A DNA stretch of 64,000 bases from Lentibacillus sp. Marseille-P4043 (GCF_900258515.1 NZ_LT984884.1:2849696-2913695), one strand, 5' to 3'; numbered from the stretch's first letter, positions 1 to 9,109 are shown. Notes: generated by a model from the letters alone, not told the origin. Program-made: numbers and translations.

Positions 1-1
1 A

Positions 2-517
2 ATACCAATCGAGGCTGCATTAATTGGACAAAATATTGCACCGGGATTTAATCGTGAATTTGCATCTGAAAATTGGGGTTTTATTAAAAATAGTTATTGG
101 GAACAAGCTTTTGAAGAGGCAGAGGATCTAGCGAATTATGGTCAACAACTTGATATTGTCGGCTCCGATATCGATCATAATATGATAAAGATCGCAAAGG
201 ACAATGCGACAGAAGCGGGATTAGGCGATTTACTCGTATGGAAGCAAATGCAAGTGAAGGATTTGTTCATCCGCAAAGAAAATGGTTATATCATCGGAAA
301 TCCACCATACGGACAACGGCTTGGAGACAAAAAAACGATCGCAAGTCTTTATCAAGACCTTGGCAGCATCATGAAAGAACATCCAAGTTGGAGTGTTTAT
401 ATCCTGACAGCTTTTGAAGAATTTGAGAAACAGTATGGACAAAAAGCAACGAAAAAGCGAAAACTTTTTAATGGGTTCATTCGTACTGATTACTATCAGT
501 ACTTTGGGAAGAGATAG
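2..517 (+). CDS. ypsC: THUMP-type class I SAM-dependent 23S rRNA (guanine-N2) methyltransferase, C-terminal part
   Basis: The gene enters from the left edge; reading frame 2 is open from the first base to the stop, giving about 171 residues. The core motif NPPYGQRLG, the catalytic signature of N2-guanine RNA methyltransferases (RlmL/YpsC group), is clear. Upstream lies a SAM-binding acidic loop (IVGSDID). The N-terminal THUMP domain must lie outside the window. The family is cytosolic and modifies 23S rRNA. The next gene follows after 15 bp, so the two may be co-transcribed. The end of the protein (YYQYFGKR) is normal for YpsC. Confidence 0.9.
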   Translation: MPIEAALIGQNIAPGFNREFASENWGFIKNSYWEQAFEEAEDLANYGQQLDIVGSDIDHNMIKIAKDNATEAGLGDLLVWKQMQVKDLFIRKENGYIIGNPPYGQRLGDKKTIASLYQDLGSIMKEHPSWSVYILTAFEEFEKQYGQKATKKRKLFNGFIRTDYYQYFGKR

Positions 518-532
518 AGAGGGGAGATCAAA

Positions 533-2035
533 ATGGGAGACAATACAAAAGCTTTAGAGAAAGACTTCCACGAATTACTTCAAGAACAAAATGCATATCG
601 GGAGGCAATTACGCTTACACAATGGGATATGCGCACAAAGATCCCCAAAAAAGGTGTGGGACAGCGCTCAGAGGTAGTAGGGTTACTATCGGAAAAGCTT
701 CATCAATTGGAAACATCTGAAAAAATGAAGTACATTACCGATATGTTAATGGAATCGACCAAAGACGAGATAATTCGAAAAACTGCTGAAGATTGTCAGG
801 AAACATATGAGCGCAATAAAAAAATTCCTCATGATGAATTCAAGGAATATGTGATGCTTCAATCGAAGTCTGAAGCGATATGGCAAGAAGCAAGAGAGAA
901 AGCCGATTTTTCATTGTTTCAACCTTACTTGGAAAAACTCGTGGACTATAATAAAAAGTTTGCTAACTATTGGGGATATAAAGCAAACATCTATGATGCG
1001 CTTTTACACAATTATGAGCCTGGGGTTACAACCAAAACATTAGATAACGTGTTTCCCAAACTTCGAAAATCTTTAAGTTCCTTAGTTGATGATATTAATC
1101 GAAGTAATGCAAAACCTGATCCTACTGTATTGACAGGGCATTTTCCGAAACAAGATCAACGAGCATTTACATTAGAAGTTCTAAAGCAAATGGGGTATGA
1201 CTTTGATTCCGGCCGACTTGATGAAACGATTCATCCATTTGCAATTGGAATAAATTTGAATGATGTCCGGGTAACAACGAGGTACGATGAAGAAGATTTC
1301 CGTATGGCTGTATTTGGCACGATTCATGAAGGTGGACATGCATTGTATGAGCAAAACATCAGTCAACAACTTGCTGGCACACCTCTAGCCACAGGAACTT
1401 CAATGGGAATTCATGAATCACAGTCATTGTTTTGGGAAAATTTTATTGGCCGTAGTGAAGCCTTTTGGCAATCACACTATGATTCATTCAAATCATTTGC
1501 ACCACAACAGTTTCATCATGTGCCATTGGATGATTTTTATCGTGCCGTAAATGAAGTGAAGCCATCATTCATCCGCATAGAAGCAGATGAATTAACGTAT
1601 CCTCTTCATATTATGATCAGATATGAACTAGAAAAAGCATTAATCAACGATGAGATAAGCGTTCGTGATTTACCACATTTATGGAATGAAAAAATGGTAG
1701 ATTATCTAGGAATTGAACCACCAACAGATCGAGAAGGGGTCTTACAGGATATCCATTGGGCTGGAGGAGACTTTGGCTACTTCCCATCCTATGCACTCGG
1801 TTATATGTATGCAGCACAATTTCAGCATACCATGGCAAAAGAAATGAACTTAGATGACATGATTGCAAAAGGTAATTCTGATCCCATTAGACAATGGTTA
1901 ACAAGTCACATTCACCAATATGGAAAAATGAAAAAACCATTGGAAATTATTCAAGATGTCACAAATGAATCATTAAATCCTGATTATTTAGTACAATATT
2001 TAACGAATAAATACACGGATATTTATAAGCTATAA
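533..2035 (+). CDS. ypwA: M32-family metallocarboxypeptidase (thermostable carboxypeptidase 1 type)
   Basis: A 500-residue cytosolic zinc (or cobalt) carboxypeptidase that trims C-terminal residues from peptides. The M32 active site HEGGH is at residues 265-269. A downstream glutamate in GIHESQS (about residue 295) is the expected third metal ligand. The length is typical of the family (about 500). The ATG follows a GAGGGGAGAT ribosome site. No signal peptide is seen. In B. subtilis ypwA also lies near ypsC and the bpsA/ypbQ genes, so this is conserved neighbourhood. A hairpin terminator follows directly. Confidence 0.95.
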   Translation: MGDNTKALEKDFHELLQEQNAYREAITLTQWDMRTKIPKKGVGQRSEVVGLLSEKLHQLETSEKMKYITDMLMESTKDEIIRKTAEDCQETYERNKKIPHDEFKEYVMLQSKSEAIWQEAREKADFSLFQPYLEKLVDYNKKFANYWGYKANIYDALLHNYEPGVTTKTLDNVFPKLRKSLSSLVDDINRSNAKPDPTVLTGHFPKQDQRAFTLEVLKQMGYDFDSGRLDETIHPFAIGINLNDVRVTTRYDEEDFRMAVFGTIHEGGHALYEQNISQQLAGTPLATGTSMGIHESQSLFWENFIGRSEAFWQSHYDSFKSFAPQQFHHVPLDDFYRAVNEVKPSFIRIEADELTYPLHIMIRYELEKALINDEISVRDLPHLWNEKMVDYLGIEPPTDREGVLQDIHWAGGDFGYFPSYALGYMYAAQFQHTMAKEMNLDDMIAKGNSDPIRQWLTSHIHQYGKMKKPLEIIQDVTNESLNPDYLVQYLTNKYTDIYKL

Positions 2036-2069
2036 AAAAACAGGGGCTGCATTAAGCTCCTGTTTTTTT
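2036..2069 (+). terminator. Rho-independent terminator after ypwA
   Basis: Stem ACAGGGGC / GCTCCTGT (one G-U pair) with an 8-nt loop, followed by a run of seven T. It separates ypwA from bpsA. Confidence 0.85.
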
Positions 2070-2213
2070 ACACTTTAAAAGGATAAAATTTTATAAAAAA
2101 AACTTCAGCAATTGCTAGACACGTGGCGAGTGCCTAGTATTTCTAATCTGCTAGGAAAAATTTTTCATATTTTAATTCAAACAACACAAACTATCTTAAA
2201 AAAGGTGAATCTG

Positions 2214-3305
2214 ATGACATATATTTGTTCTGCAGGTGTTGGCATTCCAAAGTATGAAATAAGCCAACAAGAAATTAAAGAAATGGTTGGGGAGTTATTT
2301 CCATACACCGAAAGACAATTAGCAAGATTGTTACCGGTATTTGATCATGCTGAAATTGTGAAACGACAATTCGCAGTGGAAAAAGATTGGTTTAAGACGA
2401 GCCATACTTTTCAAGAAAAAAATAATTTATATCAACTCCATGCTTGCGATTATGCCTTAAAGGCGATTGATCATTGTCTAACAAATGAGCAATTATTAAC
2501 AGAATCAATCCCGTATGAGGCTGTTGATATGATTATATTTGTATCAAGTACAGGTATCGCCACACCTTCGCTTGATACCCACATTTTTAATGAACGTCCA
2601 TTTCGTGAAGATGTTAAACGTATGCCATTATGGGGACTTGGTTGTGCTGGGGGTGCCATTGGGTTGGCGCGTGCATATGACTTTCTCACGGCACACCCGA
2701 ACAAGACAGCACTCGTTGTATGTGCGGAATTGTGTAGTTTAACATTTCAAAAAGATGATTATAAGAAAAGCAACCTAGTTGGGACCGCTTTATTTGGGGA
2801 TGGAGTAGGAGCCGTTTTTATGAGCGGGAAGGATTCTATCTACCGTCAAAAACGCAGAAAAGTATTACCCAAACTAGTCACCACAAGTTCATTTACAAAA
2901 AAAGATAGTCTTTCCGTAATGGGGTGGGACATTACTAACAATGGGTTGGAAGTGATTTTTTCCAAAAGTATTCCGAACCTCGTACAAACACTTTGGAAAG
3001 ATCATATGAATGCGTTTTTAAAAAATGGAAACATAACCGAGAAGTCCATTCATTCTTTTATTGCGCATCCTGGTGGTAAAAAAGTGCTGGAGGCAATGGA
3101 AGATACATTACATATTTCCCGTGAACAATTAGCCCATTCGTATAATGTGTTGCAGAATCATGGAAACATGTCTTCAAGTACAGTCATTTATGTATTAAAT
3201 GAATGGATGAAAGAGGAAGAAGTTAGTCTAGGGGAATATAGCATTTTATCTGCTTTAGGACCAGGATTTAGCTCAGAACTATTATTATTGGAGTGGAGCG
3301 AATGA
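2214..3305 (+). CDS. bpsA: Type III polyketide synthase (chalcone/stilbene synthase family)
   Basis: A 363-residue ketosynthase of the BcsA/BpsA group, which in B. subtilis makes alkylpyrones from long-chain acyl-CoA and malonyl-CoA. The catalytic triad is visible: Cys144 in GLGCAGG, His in AHPGGKK (about residue 287) and Asn in HGNMSS (about residue 320). An open frame extends upstream to 2112, but the ATG at 2214 has the ribosome site AAAGGTG at the right distance and gives the usual N-terminus. The gene overlaps the methyltransferase gene after it by 4 bp, so the two are translationally coupled. Confidence 0.93.
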   Translation: MTYICSAGVGIPKYEISQQEIKEMVGELFPYTERQLARLLPVFDHAEIVKRQFAVEKDWFKTSHTFQEKNNLYQLHACDYALKAIDHCLTNEQLLTESIPYEAVDMIIFVSSTGIATPSLDTHIFNERPFREDVKRMPLWGLGCAGGAIGLARAYDFLTAHPNKTALVVCAELCSLTFQKDDYKKSNLVGTALFGDGVGAVFMSGKDSIYRQKRRKVLPKLVTTSSFTKKDSLSVMGWDITNNGLEVIFSKSIPNLVQTLWKDHMNAFLKNGNITEKSIHSFIAHPGGKKVLEAMEDTLHISREQLAHSYNVLQNHGNMSSSTVIYVLNEWMKEEEVSLGEYSILSALGPGFSSELLLLEWSE

Positions 3306-3811
3306 CGACATGGATGATTTTTTTATTGGGAGCTATCGTGTGCCAGCGTCTTTTGGAACTAATGATAGCAAAACGAAATGAAAAGTGGATGAAAGAAAGG
3401 GGAGGAATTGAGAAAGGGAAAAAACATTATAAATGGTTTATCATTCTCCATAGCTTATTTTTCTTTACGATTGTTTTTGAGGTTGAATTAAGTGATATTG
3501 CAGGTAAACAATTAAATTACTTTTTGTTCCTAATCTTTATCGCTACCCAAATTGGCCGAGTGTGGTGTATTCGAACCTTAGGAAAGTTTTGGAATACGAA
3601 AATAATCGTATTGCCAGGGGTATCCTTGATTAAGAAAGGTCCGTATAAATATATCAAACATCCAAATTATCTGATTGTGTTAATTGAATTGTTTATCATT
3701 CCGCTTATGTTAGGGGCTTATTTTACAGCTGTTTTATTCCCGTTGCTGCATCTAGGTCTCCTGCGATTACGGATACCACGTGAAGAAAAAGCTTTAACGA
3801 GGGCAACTTGA
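3302..3811 (+). CDS. bpsB: Isoprenylcysteine methyltransferase-like membrane methylase
   Basis: A 169-residue integral membrane protein of the ICMT/YpbQ family. The C-terminal half carries the family signature GPYKYIKHPNYLIV and a late glutamate (PREEKAL). In B. subtilis YpbQ (BpsB) O-methylates the alkylpyrones made by BpsA; the same role is inferred here from the partner gene. I chose the ATG in the ATGA overlap with bpsA; a GTG at 3293 is an alternative. About four hydrophobic segments are evident. Confidence 0.88.
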   Translation: MTTWMIFLLGAIVCQRLLELMIAKRNEKWMKERGGIEKGKKHYKWFIILHSLFFFTIVFEVELSDIAGKQLNYFLFLIFIATQIGRVWCIRTLGKFWNTKIIVLPGVSLIKKGPYKYIKHPNYLIVLIELFIIPLMLGAYFTAVLFPLLHLGLLRLRIPREEKALTRAT

Positions 3812-3835
3812 TTATGGTATGATAAAAGACCAAAA

Positions 3836-3867
3836 AAAGCGGTAATCTAATGAGAGATTACCGCTTT
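3836..3867. terminator. Bidirectional terminator between bpsB and csp
   Basis: Perfect 12-bp stem AAAGCGGTAATC / GATTACCGCTTT with an 8-nt loop. An A-run on the left serves the minus strand and an AT-rich flank lies on the right. It sits between convergent genes. Confidence 0.85.
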
Positions 3868-3880
3868 ATATATTGATAAA

Positions 3881-4081
3881 TTATTTTTTAACTACATTAG
3901 CAGCTTGAGGTCCGCGTTCGCCTTCTACGATTTCAAAAGTAACTTCTTGTCCTTCTTCTAAAGATTTGAAGCCTTCTTCTTGAATTGCAGAATAATGAAC
4001 AAATACATCATTTCCGTCTTCAACTTGAATGAAACCATAACCTTTTTCTGCGTTGAACCATTTTACTACTCCGTTTTCCAT
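3881..4081 (-). CDS. csp: Cold-shock protein, CspA/CspB family
   Basis: A 66-residue single cold-shock domain with both nucleic-acid-binding motifs, KGYGFIQVE (RNP1) and DVFVHYSAI (RNP2). It binds single-stranded RNA and DNA and acts as an RNA chaperone after cold shock and in growth. The ATG follows AGGAGGATTAATCACA. The 5' leader is about 185 nt if the sigma-A promoter at 4274-4302 is used. It contains a strong terminator-like hairpin (4172-4234) and a perfect 14-bp palindrome (4135-4148). Which csp paralogue this is cannot be told from sequence. Confidence 0.96.
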   Translation of the reverse strand: MENGVVKWFNAEKGYGFIQVEDGNDVFVHYSAIQEEGFKSLEEGQEVTFEIVEGERGPQAANVVKK

Positions 4082-4171
4082 TGTGATTAATCCTCCTAAA
4101 AACTTTCACGCAAAAGTATGTGTTTAAACATTCTTTAACACGTGTTAATAATACAAAGCTGGATGATCCGG

Positions 4172-4234
4172 AAAAAAGGCAGCTCCTATAGAAGCGTAGG
4201 ATCATAAGTCACATCCACTTCTATAGAAGCTGCC
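4172..4234 (-). terminator. Strong terminator hairpin inside the csp 5' leader (attenuator or sRNA end)
   Basis: On the minus strand the arms 4234-4216 and 4196-4178 pair over all 19 positions (two G-U pairs) around a 19-nt loop. Six U (4177-4172) follow at once. This is a textbook intrinsic terminator, yet it lies between the csp promoter and the csp start codon. It could end a short RNA of about 95 nt or act as a cold-responsive attenuator. Between it and the gene lies the 14-bp palindrome TTAACACGTGTTAA (4135-4148). Confidence 0.75.
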
Positions 4235-4273
4235 TGTCATTAATGATTCCATACATCTTCTTTGCTTGTCTAA

Positions 4274-4302
4274 ATCATAGCTTATTTTAGCTTCTCCGTC
4301 AA
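4274..4302 (-). promoter_or_regulatory. Sigma-A promoter reading toward csp
   Basis: Minus strand: -35 TTGACG (4302-4297), 17-bp spacer, -10 TATGAT (4279-4274). The predicted start is near 4267. It is the only good promoter upstream of csp. Confidence 0.75.
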
Positions 4303-4411
4303 GAAATAGCCACTAAAAATCATAACTTTTTAACTATATTTTTTATCATAAACTGGGTTATAATGAAAACGTTTAAGAGGAAAGCGAGTAATTTGGGAGT
4401 GGGGTATAAAA

Positions 4412-5002
4412 ATGAGAAAAGATGAACAACTAAAGAAAATACAGACTTATGTAATGAATCACTTTCAAGAGGACACAACTGGACATGATTTTTTTCATAT
4501 GAAGCGTGTAGCCAAAACAGCAAGGATGATCGCGGAACAAGAATTTGCCGATTTATTCATTTGTGAAGCAGCCGCATGGCTACATGATATTGGCGATCAT
4601 AAACTTTTTACTAACCCAACAAAAGCCCTTCAAGAATTGGATTTATTTCTCGAATCGATTGGTTTAGCAACCAGCAATATTAAACAGATAAAAACGGCTA
4701 TGAGAGATGTTTCGTTCAGTAAAGGAGCAGTTCCGACGACATTAGAAGGCAAAATTGTTCAAGATGCAGATCGAATTGATGCAATTGGTGCGATTGGAAT
4801 TGCCAGAACCTTTGCATATGGAGGAGCAAAAGGCCAGTTTATTTATCATGATACATATAAAGATAACACTTCCATCCAACACTTTTATGATAAATTATTG
4901 ACATTGAAGGAATGCATGCATACAAAAACAGCAAAACAAATCGCATGTGAGCGACACAAATTTATGGAAACGTATTTAGAGCAGTTCTTTCGTGAATGGT
5001 AG
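4412..5002 (+). CDS. HD-domain phosphohydrolase (YedJ-like)
   Basis: A 196-residue HD-superfamily metal-dependent phosphohydrolase. The metal ligands are visible: His in GHDFFHMKRV near residue 27, the HD pair in AAAWLHDIGDH (about residue 57), and a later Asp in VQDADRIDAIGA. This layout matches the small bacterial YedJ-type proteins, whose substrate is not firmly known. It is cytosolic and monocistronic. The ATG follows GGGAGTGGGG, and a -10-like TATAAT sits at 4359-4364 with a weak -35. Confidence 0.88.
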   Translation: MRKDEQLKKIQTYVMNHFQEDTTGHDFFHMKRVAKTARMIAEQEFADLFICEAAAWLHDIGDHKLFTNPTKALQELDLFLESIGLATSNIKQIKTAMRDVSFSKGAVPTTLEGKIVQDADRIDAIGAIGIARTFAYGGAKGQFIYHDTYKDNTSIQHFYDKLLTLKECMHTKTAKQIACERHKFMETYLEQFFREW

Positions 5003-5010
5003 AAACATAC

Positions 5011-5053
5011 AAAAGCCGATTACAGAGATATGATACCCTATAATCGGCCTTTG
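5011..5053. terminator. Bidirectional terminator between the HD hydrolase and the DUF2512 gene
   Basis: Stem AAAGCCGATTA / TAATCGGCCTTT with an 18-nt loop, flanked by A-rich and T-rich sides. It serves both convergent genes. Confidence 0.7.
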
Positions 5054-5058
5054 TAAAT

Positions 5059-5421
5059 TTAGTCGCTAACAGGTCCTTTTTCTGTTTTTCCAGTTTCCAA
5101 TAACCAGTAATGCTGAAATATTTCTGTTACTGCAATGAGAAGTCCAGTCAAGACTGCTCCCCAAAAGGTGACAGCTGAATCTGTGAAGAACATGGAACCG
5201 TAATAGACAACAAGTGTCGTGACAATAAAATCCAATCCTGTACTTAACCAGTTCGTGCTCTCCTTTAGCATTAAAACTTCCATAAAATAACCAATAACTG
5301 CTAATACAACACCAATGATGATTGGCTGGTACCAATAAGCAAAATCAACATTAGGAAAAATCCACGATGCAAGGATGACACCTATTGGACATACAATTAA
5401 TTTTACGATGAATCCACTCAT
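5059..5421 (-). CDS. DUF2512-family (YndM-like) membrane protein
   Basis: A 120-residue protein with four predicted membrane helices (roughly residues 4-22, 31-50, 60-80 and 85-107) and a short hydrophilic C-terminus. The pattern, including the PNVDFAYWYQPIIIG stretch, matches the DUF2512 family found in spore-forming Bacillaceae. Function unknown. The ATG follows AAAAAGGTGGGAT. It reads alone toward the shared terminator. Confidence 0.82.
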   Translation of the reverse strand: MSGFIVKLIVCPIGVILASWIFPNVDFAYWYQPIIIGVVLAVIGYFMEVLMLKESTNWLSTGLDFIVTTLVVYYGSMFFTDSAVTFWGAVLTGLLIAVTEIFQHYWLLETGKTEKGPVSD

Positions 5422-5502
5422 TTTAATCCCACCTTTTTGGCTTTAATATGCCTAGTATTTCTCATTGTTCAAGTGATTATTATAAAATGAGTGGCCACAC
5501 AA

Positions 5503-6513
5503 CTAATTGATTCGTTTTGCCCCAATATATTTGGATTCCCAATATGAATTGTTCATTTCACTTATTTCTACACCCCGAGATTCCCCAGCATGAATGAACT
5601 CCCCGTTACCTAGATAAATTCCCATATGTGATGGCCCGGGTTTGTAGGTTTCAAAGAAGACAAGATCCCCAATTGATGGACTACCCACAGGCTGGGAAAA
5701 ATTCCACATATCACCAACTGTTCTTGGTGTTGTGATACCTTGGGTTTGGAAAACATATTGAATAAATCCACTACAATCAAAACCACCCGGCGTTTCACCA
5801 CCCCATACGTAAGGGGTACCAATGTATTGGGTGGCGACTTGGGCTATTTGAGCATTATTTGTTCCTTTAACGTCTACCTGCTTCACCTTTTGTTCGTTGT
5901 CTTTGGTAGCCGTCTTTATTTCTGGCGTCTTTTCCTGTTTATCGTCGGCCTTTTCGTACAGTACTGTCAGTTTTTGTTGCGTTATTCCATTTGTGAGTTC
6001 GATATTGTGTTCATCCTCGGCAATTTTTAAGGCTTGCATTGTACGTGGTCCGAAAATCCCATCCACTTCTCCCTCATAATAGCCAAAATAATGTAAGGCT
6101 TGCTGTACAAGTTTTACATCATTGCTATGCAAACCAGGATAAATCGTTTCGGACAAATCTTTTATTTGCTCCATATACTTCTCCTTTTCGGCTTCAATCA
6201 ATGCATATATTGTCTTGATATCACCTTGCCCAGTTACTGTAATGTTATGATCTGTTTGAAACTTTTTTAGTGCATGTTCTGTCAAAATACCAAAGTCACC
6301 ATCAATATGATCATCATAATAAGCTAGCTTATTCAATTTTTGTTGTAATACGCGAACTGTTTCACTGTGTTCACCATATTCTGCAAGTTCCGCTTCGATT
6401 AATAAATCATTTTGAAGCATTGGATATGCATCAACATAGGTAGCAAGCGGTTGGCTTAACATGAAGCTATAAAGAACAGATTGTTTCATAACATGTTCAA
6501 CAGTTCCATTCAC
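5503..6513 (-). CDS. NlpC/P60 peptidoglycan endopeptidase with two PG-binding domains
   Basis: A 336-residue protein. Two PG_binding_1 modules (about residues 55-110 and 130-185, with GDFGILTEHALKKFQ and GIFGPRTMQALKIAE) are followed by a charged linker and a C-terminal NlpC/P60 domain. Its catalytic residues are Cys in FDCSGFIQY, His in GPSHMGIYLG and His in FIHAGES. Such enzymes cut gamma-D-Glu-meso-DAP bonds in the wall. No signal peptide is evident, which is odd for a wall enzyme; export may occur by another route or at mother-cell lysis. I chose the GTG at 6513 because AAAGGGG lies 8 bp upstream; an ATG at 6531 is also possible. Confidence 0.9.
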   Translation of the reverse strand: MNGTVEHVMKQSVLYSFMLSQPLATYVDAYPMLQNDLLIEAELAEYGEHSETVRVLQQKLNKLAYYDDHIDGDFGILTEHALKKFQTDHNITVTGQGDIKTIYALIEAEKEKYMEQIKDLSETIYPGLHSNDVKLVQQALHYFGYYEGEVDGIFGPRTMQALKIAEDEHNIELTNGITQQKLTVLYEKADDKQEKTPEIKTATKDNEQKVKQVDVKGTNNAQIAQVATQYIGTPYVWGGETPGGFDCSGFIQYVFQTQGITTPRTVGDMWNFSQPVGSPSIGDLVFFETYKPGPSHMGIYLGNGEFIHAGESRGVEISEMNNSYWESKYIGAKRIN

Positions 6514-6690
6514 AAGAATGTCCCCTTTCATGTTTCATTCTTCTTAAACAGTTTTATGCGATAATGAATGGTTTATGATCTACTACGGATTACGTTTATG
6601 TTACAATGGGGTAAAGTGAAAACTTCAGTTAACGGAAATTTAATAATACATTTAATCATGTTATTAGTATCAAAAACCGGAGGAGATTAC

Positions 6691-7650
6691 ATGCTGAAAG
6701 ATGAACAAGCATACTTAAATTTATGTAAACATGTACTGCAAAATGGAACAAATAAAGATGATCGTACCAATACGGGAACCTACTCTGTATTTGGTCATCA
6801 AATGCGTTTTAATTTAAAAAATGGGTTTCCGCTTTTGACGACAAAAAAAGTTCCCTTTCGCCTTGTAGCAAGTGAATTGCTTTGGTTTATTAAAGGGGAC
6901 ACAAATATTCGCTATTTAGTTAAGAATAATAACAACATCTGGAATGAATGGGCATTTAAAAAATGGGTGGAAAGCTCTGATTATACAGGTCCAGATATGA
7001 CAGACTTTGGTAATCGCAGTCTGCAGGACCCAGAATTTAATAAGCTTTACCAAGAGCAGATGGCTATCTTTAAGGATAATATTATTCATGATGACACATT
7101 TGCAAAAAAATACGGTGACCTTGGTTCTGTTTATGGTAAGCAATGGCGTGCATGGAAAACATCAAAAAATGAAACGATCGATCAATTAAAGCAAGTGATT
7201 ACATCGATTCAAACAAACCCGGATTCACGCCGTCATCTCGTAACGGCTTGGAATCCTGAAGACGTTCCAGGAAACATGGCATTACCACCATGCCATACAT
7301 TGTTTCAATTTTACGTAGCTGATGGAAAACTTTCTTGTCAGTTGTATCAGCGAAGTGCGGATATCTTTTTAGGAGTACCATTTAATATCGCAAGCTATGC
7401 ACTATTAACACACTTGATCGCCCACGAATGTAATTTAGAAGTTGGCGAATTCATTCATACGCTCGGTGATGCACACATTTATTCCAATCATGTAAAGCAA
7501 GTAAACATACAATTGGAAAGAGAAGCAAGGAACCTGCCAACAATCAAACTAAATACAGAGAAAGCGTCTATTTTTGATTTTGAACTAACGGACTTTGAAT
7601 TAGTGGACTATGATCCACATCCGGCCATTAAAGCCCCCATAGCTGTTTAA
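6691..7650 (+). CDS. thyA: Thymidylate synthase (long ThyA form)
   Basis: A 319-residue folate-dependent thymidylate synthase (dUMP + methylene-THF to dTMP + DHF). The catalytic Cys201 is in [10 protein letters not shown]. The nucleotide-binding motif [17 protein letters not shown] is intact. The protein carries the roughly 50-residue insertion (about residues 75-125) found in the 316-320-residue ThyA of staphylococci and lactobacilli. The start follows CCGGAGGAGATTAC; the open frame extends upstream to 6568 without a ribosome site. Dihydrofolate reductase follows after 27 bp, a classic pairing because ThyA consumes reduced folate. Confidence 0.97.
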   Translation: MLKDEQAYLNLCKHVLQNGTNKDDRTNTGTYSVFGHQMRFNLKNGFPLLTTKKVPFRLVASELLWFIKGDTNIRYLVKNNNNIWNEWAFKKWVESSDYTGPDMTDFGNRSLQDPEFNKLYQEQMAIFKDNIIHDDTFAKKYGDLGSVYGKQWRAWKTSKNETIDQLKQVITSIQTNPDSRRHLVTAWNPEDVPGNMALPPCHTLFQFYVADGKLSCQLYQRSADIFLGVPFNIASYALLTHLIAHECNLEVGEFIHTLGDAHIYSNHVKQVNIQLEREARNLPTIKLNTEKASIFDFELTDFELVDYDPHPAIKAPIAV

Positions 7651-7677
7651 TTGATGAAATGAAGGAGGAATTTAACG

Positions 7678-8169
7678 TTGATCTCATTACTCGTCGCAAT
7701 GAGCCATAATCAAGTGATTGGTTCTGACAAAGACTTGCCATGGCATCTACCAAACGATTTAAAGTTTTTTAAAGAACTTACAACAGATCATACGATTATT
7801 ATGGGAAGAAAAACATTCGAATCGATTGGTAAGGCACTGCCTAAACGGAAAAACATTGTGATTACCAAGCAGGATCCCAGTAAATTTCCAGAAGGTGTTC
7901 ACGTCATTCATGATTTGGATACTGTAGCTAAATGGAAGGAAGAAACTCCAGATGAAGAAATTTTCATCATAGGTGGAGGGACCATTTTCGAGGAATTAAT
8001 CGATATTGCTGATCGCATGTATATTACATTTATTGATCATTCCTTTGAAGGAGATACCCATTTTCCAATTTTCACAATGGAGGATTGGTCATTGACCTCA
8101 AAAGCACAAGGAGAAAAGAACGAAAAGAATCCTTATGATTATTACTTTTTACAATATGATCGAAGGTAA
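7678..8169 (+). CDS. dfrA: Dihydrofolate reductase
   Basis: A 163-residue DHFR that reduces the dihydrofolate released by ThyA. It begins with TTG after GAAGGAGG. Family motifs: VIGSDKDLPWHLPNDLKFFK (substrate pocket, Asp for proton transfer), GRKTFESIGKALP and FIIGGGTIFEE (NADPH binding). It lies in an operon with thyA upstream and mobA 9 bp downstream. Confidence 0.97.
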   Translation: MISLLVAMSHNQVIGSDKDLPWHLPNDLKFFKELTTDHTIIMGRKTFESIGKALPKRKNIVITKQDPSKFPEGVHVIHDLDTVAKWKEETPDEEIFIIGGGTIFEELIDIADRMYITFIDHSFEGDTHFPIFTMEDWSLTSKAQGEKNEKNPYDYYFLQYDRR

Positions 8170-8178
8170 GGAGATAAT

Positions 8179-8757
8179 GTGAAAAGCTGTGGTGTGATTC
8201 TATCAGGTGGAAAATCAACAAGAATGGGAAAAAATAAATCATTGTTACCACTTCAAAACAAACCCGTAATTGAACATGTTGCCGAAGAATTAATGAAGTG
8301 TAGTGATGAGGTCGTTGTTGTAACAAATGAACCATCCGCATATAAATTTCTTCATGTACCATTGATTGAAGACAGGTATGTAAACAAAGGACCATTAGCA
8401 GGACTCGATACAGCTTTATACCACCAGGAAGCGGATATTTTCTTAATTGCTGCCTGTGATATGCCATTTATAAATCAGTATGTATATGCATATTTAATTG
8501 ACCAATTAAATCAATACGATGCTGTTGTTCCTATTTTTGAGAACCAAATGCATCCGCTCGCAGGTATTTATCGAAAATCAGTATTGCCTACAATTCAGCA
8601 TCAGTTAATGAATGATAACCGGAAAGTACGTGGTATTCTTGATCATATTCAAGTAAATTATGTTCATCATTTTGCAACGATTTCAGCAGAAATACTGACA
8701 AAACATTTTTTTAACATGAATTATCCCATGCAATATGATCAAGCTAAGAAAGTATAA
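8179..8757 (+). CDS. mobA: Molybdenum cofactor guanylyltransferase
   Basis: A 192-residue nucleotidyltransferase that adds GMP to molybdopterin, making the MGD cofactor of DMSO-reductase-family enzymes. N-terminal signature LSGGKSTRMGKNKSLL (GTP binding) and ACDMPF (metal-binding Asp) are present. It starts with GTG after AAGGAGATAAT. It is probably co-transcribed with thyA-dfrA. NarG, encoded about 9 kb away, needs this cofactor, so the genes are functionally linked although not adjacent. Confidence 0.93.
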   Translation: MKSCGVILSGGKSTRMGKNKSLLPLQNKPVIEHVAEELMKCSDEVVVVTNEPSAYKFLHVPLIEDRYVNKGPLAGLDTALYHQEADIFLIAACDMPFINQYVYAYLIDQLNQYDAVVPIFENQMHPLAGIYRKSVLPTIQHQLMNDNRKVRGILDHIQVNYVHHFATISAEILTKHFFNMNYPMQYDQAKKV

Positions 8758-8902
8758 GTTGTCCTTACAACGGTAATCATGTTAAACTATATACGTTTAC
8801 AAGCTACATAATTAAGTTTATGAACGTTGTGAGTATTTTTTTCGCAAATTGTTTTCAAGTTAATAGGAATAGCTTTATAATTAACTACAAAGAGGTGTGC
8901 TT

Positions 8903-9109
8903 ATGTTATCAAATATAGGATTCCCAGGATTGATTTTAATTTTAATTATTGCTTTAGTCATCTTCGGGCCGAAAAAACTTCCGGAAATCGGGAAAGCTGC
9001 AGGTCATTCATTACGTGAATTTAAAAACTCTGCACGAGAGCTTACAAGTGACGTTACCGATGAAGTGAAAGAAACAAAAGAAATTATTAATGGGAAAGAA
9101 AACCAATAA
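8903..9109 (+). CDS. tatA: Sec-independent translocase subunit TatA
   Basis: A 68-residue protein with one N-terminal membrane helix (about residues 4-21), the [11 protein letters not shown] hinge and an amphipathic helix, then a charged tail: the TatA plan. I chose the ATG at 8903 over the in-frame GTG at 8897, since AGAGGTG lies at the right distance. TATAAT at 8876-8881 may be its -10. A second tatA and tatC follow. Confidence 0.95.
   Translation: MLSNIGFPGLILILIIALVIFGPKKLPEIGKAAGHSLREFKNSARELTSDVTDEVKETKEIINGKENQ

Noticed and set aside
2112..2213. N-terminal extension of bpsA
   Set aside because: The frame is open but there is no ribosome site, and the extra residues are not part of the family.
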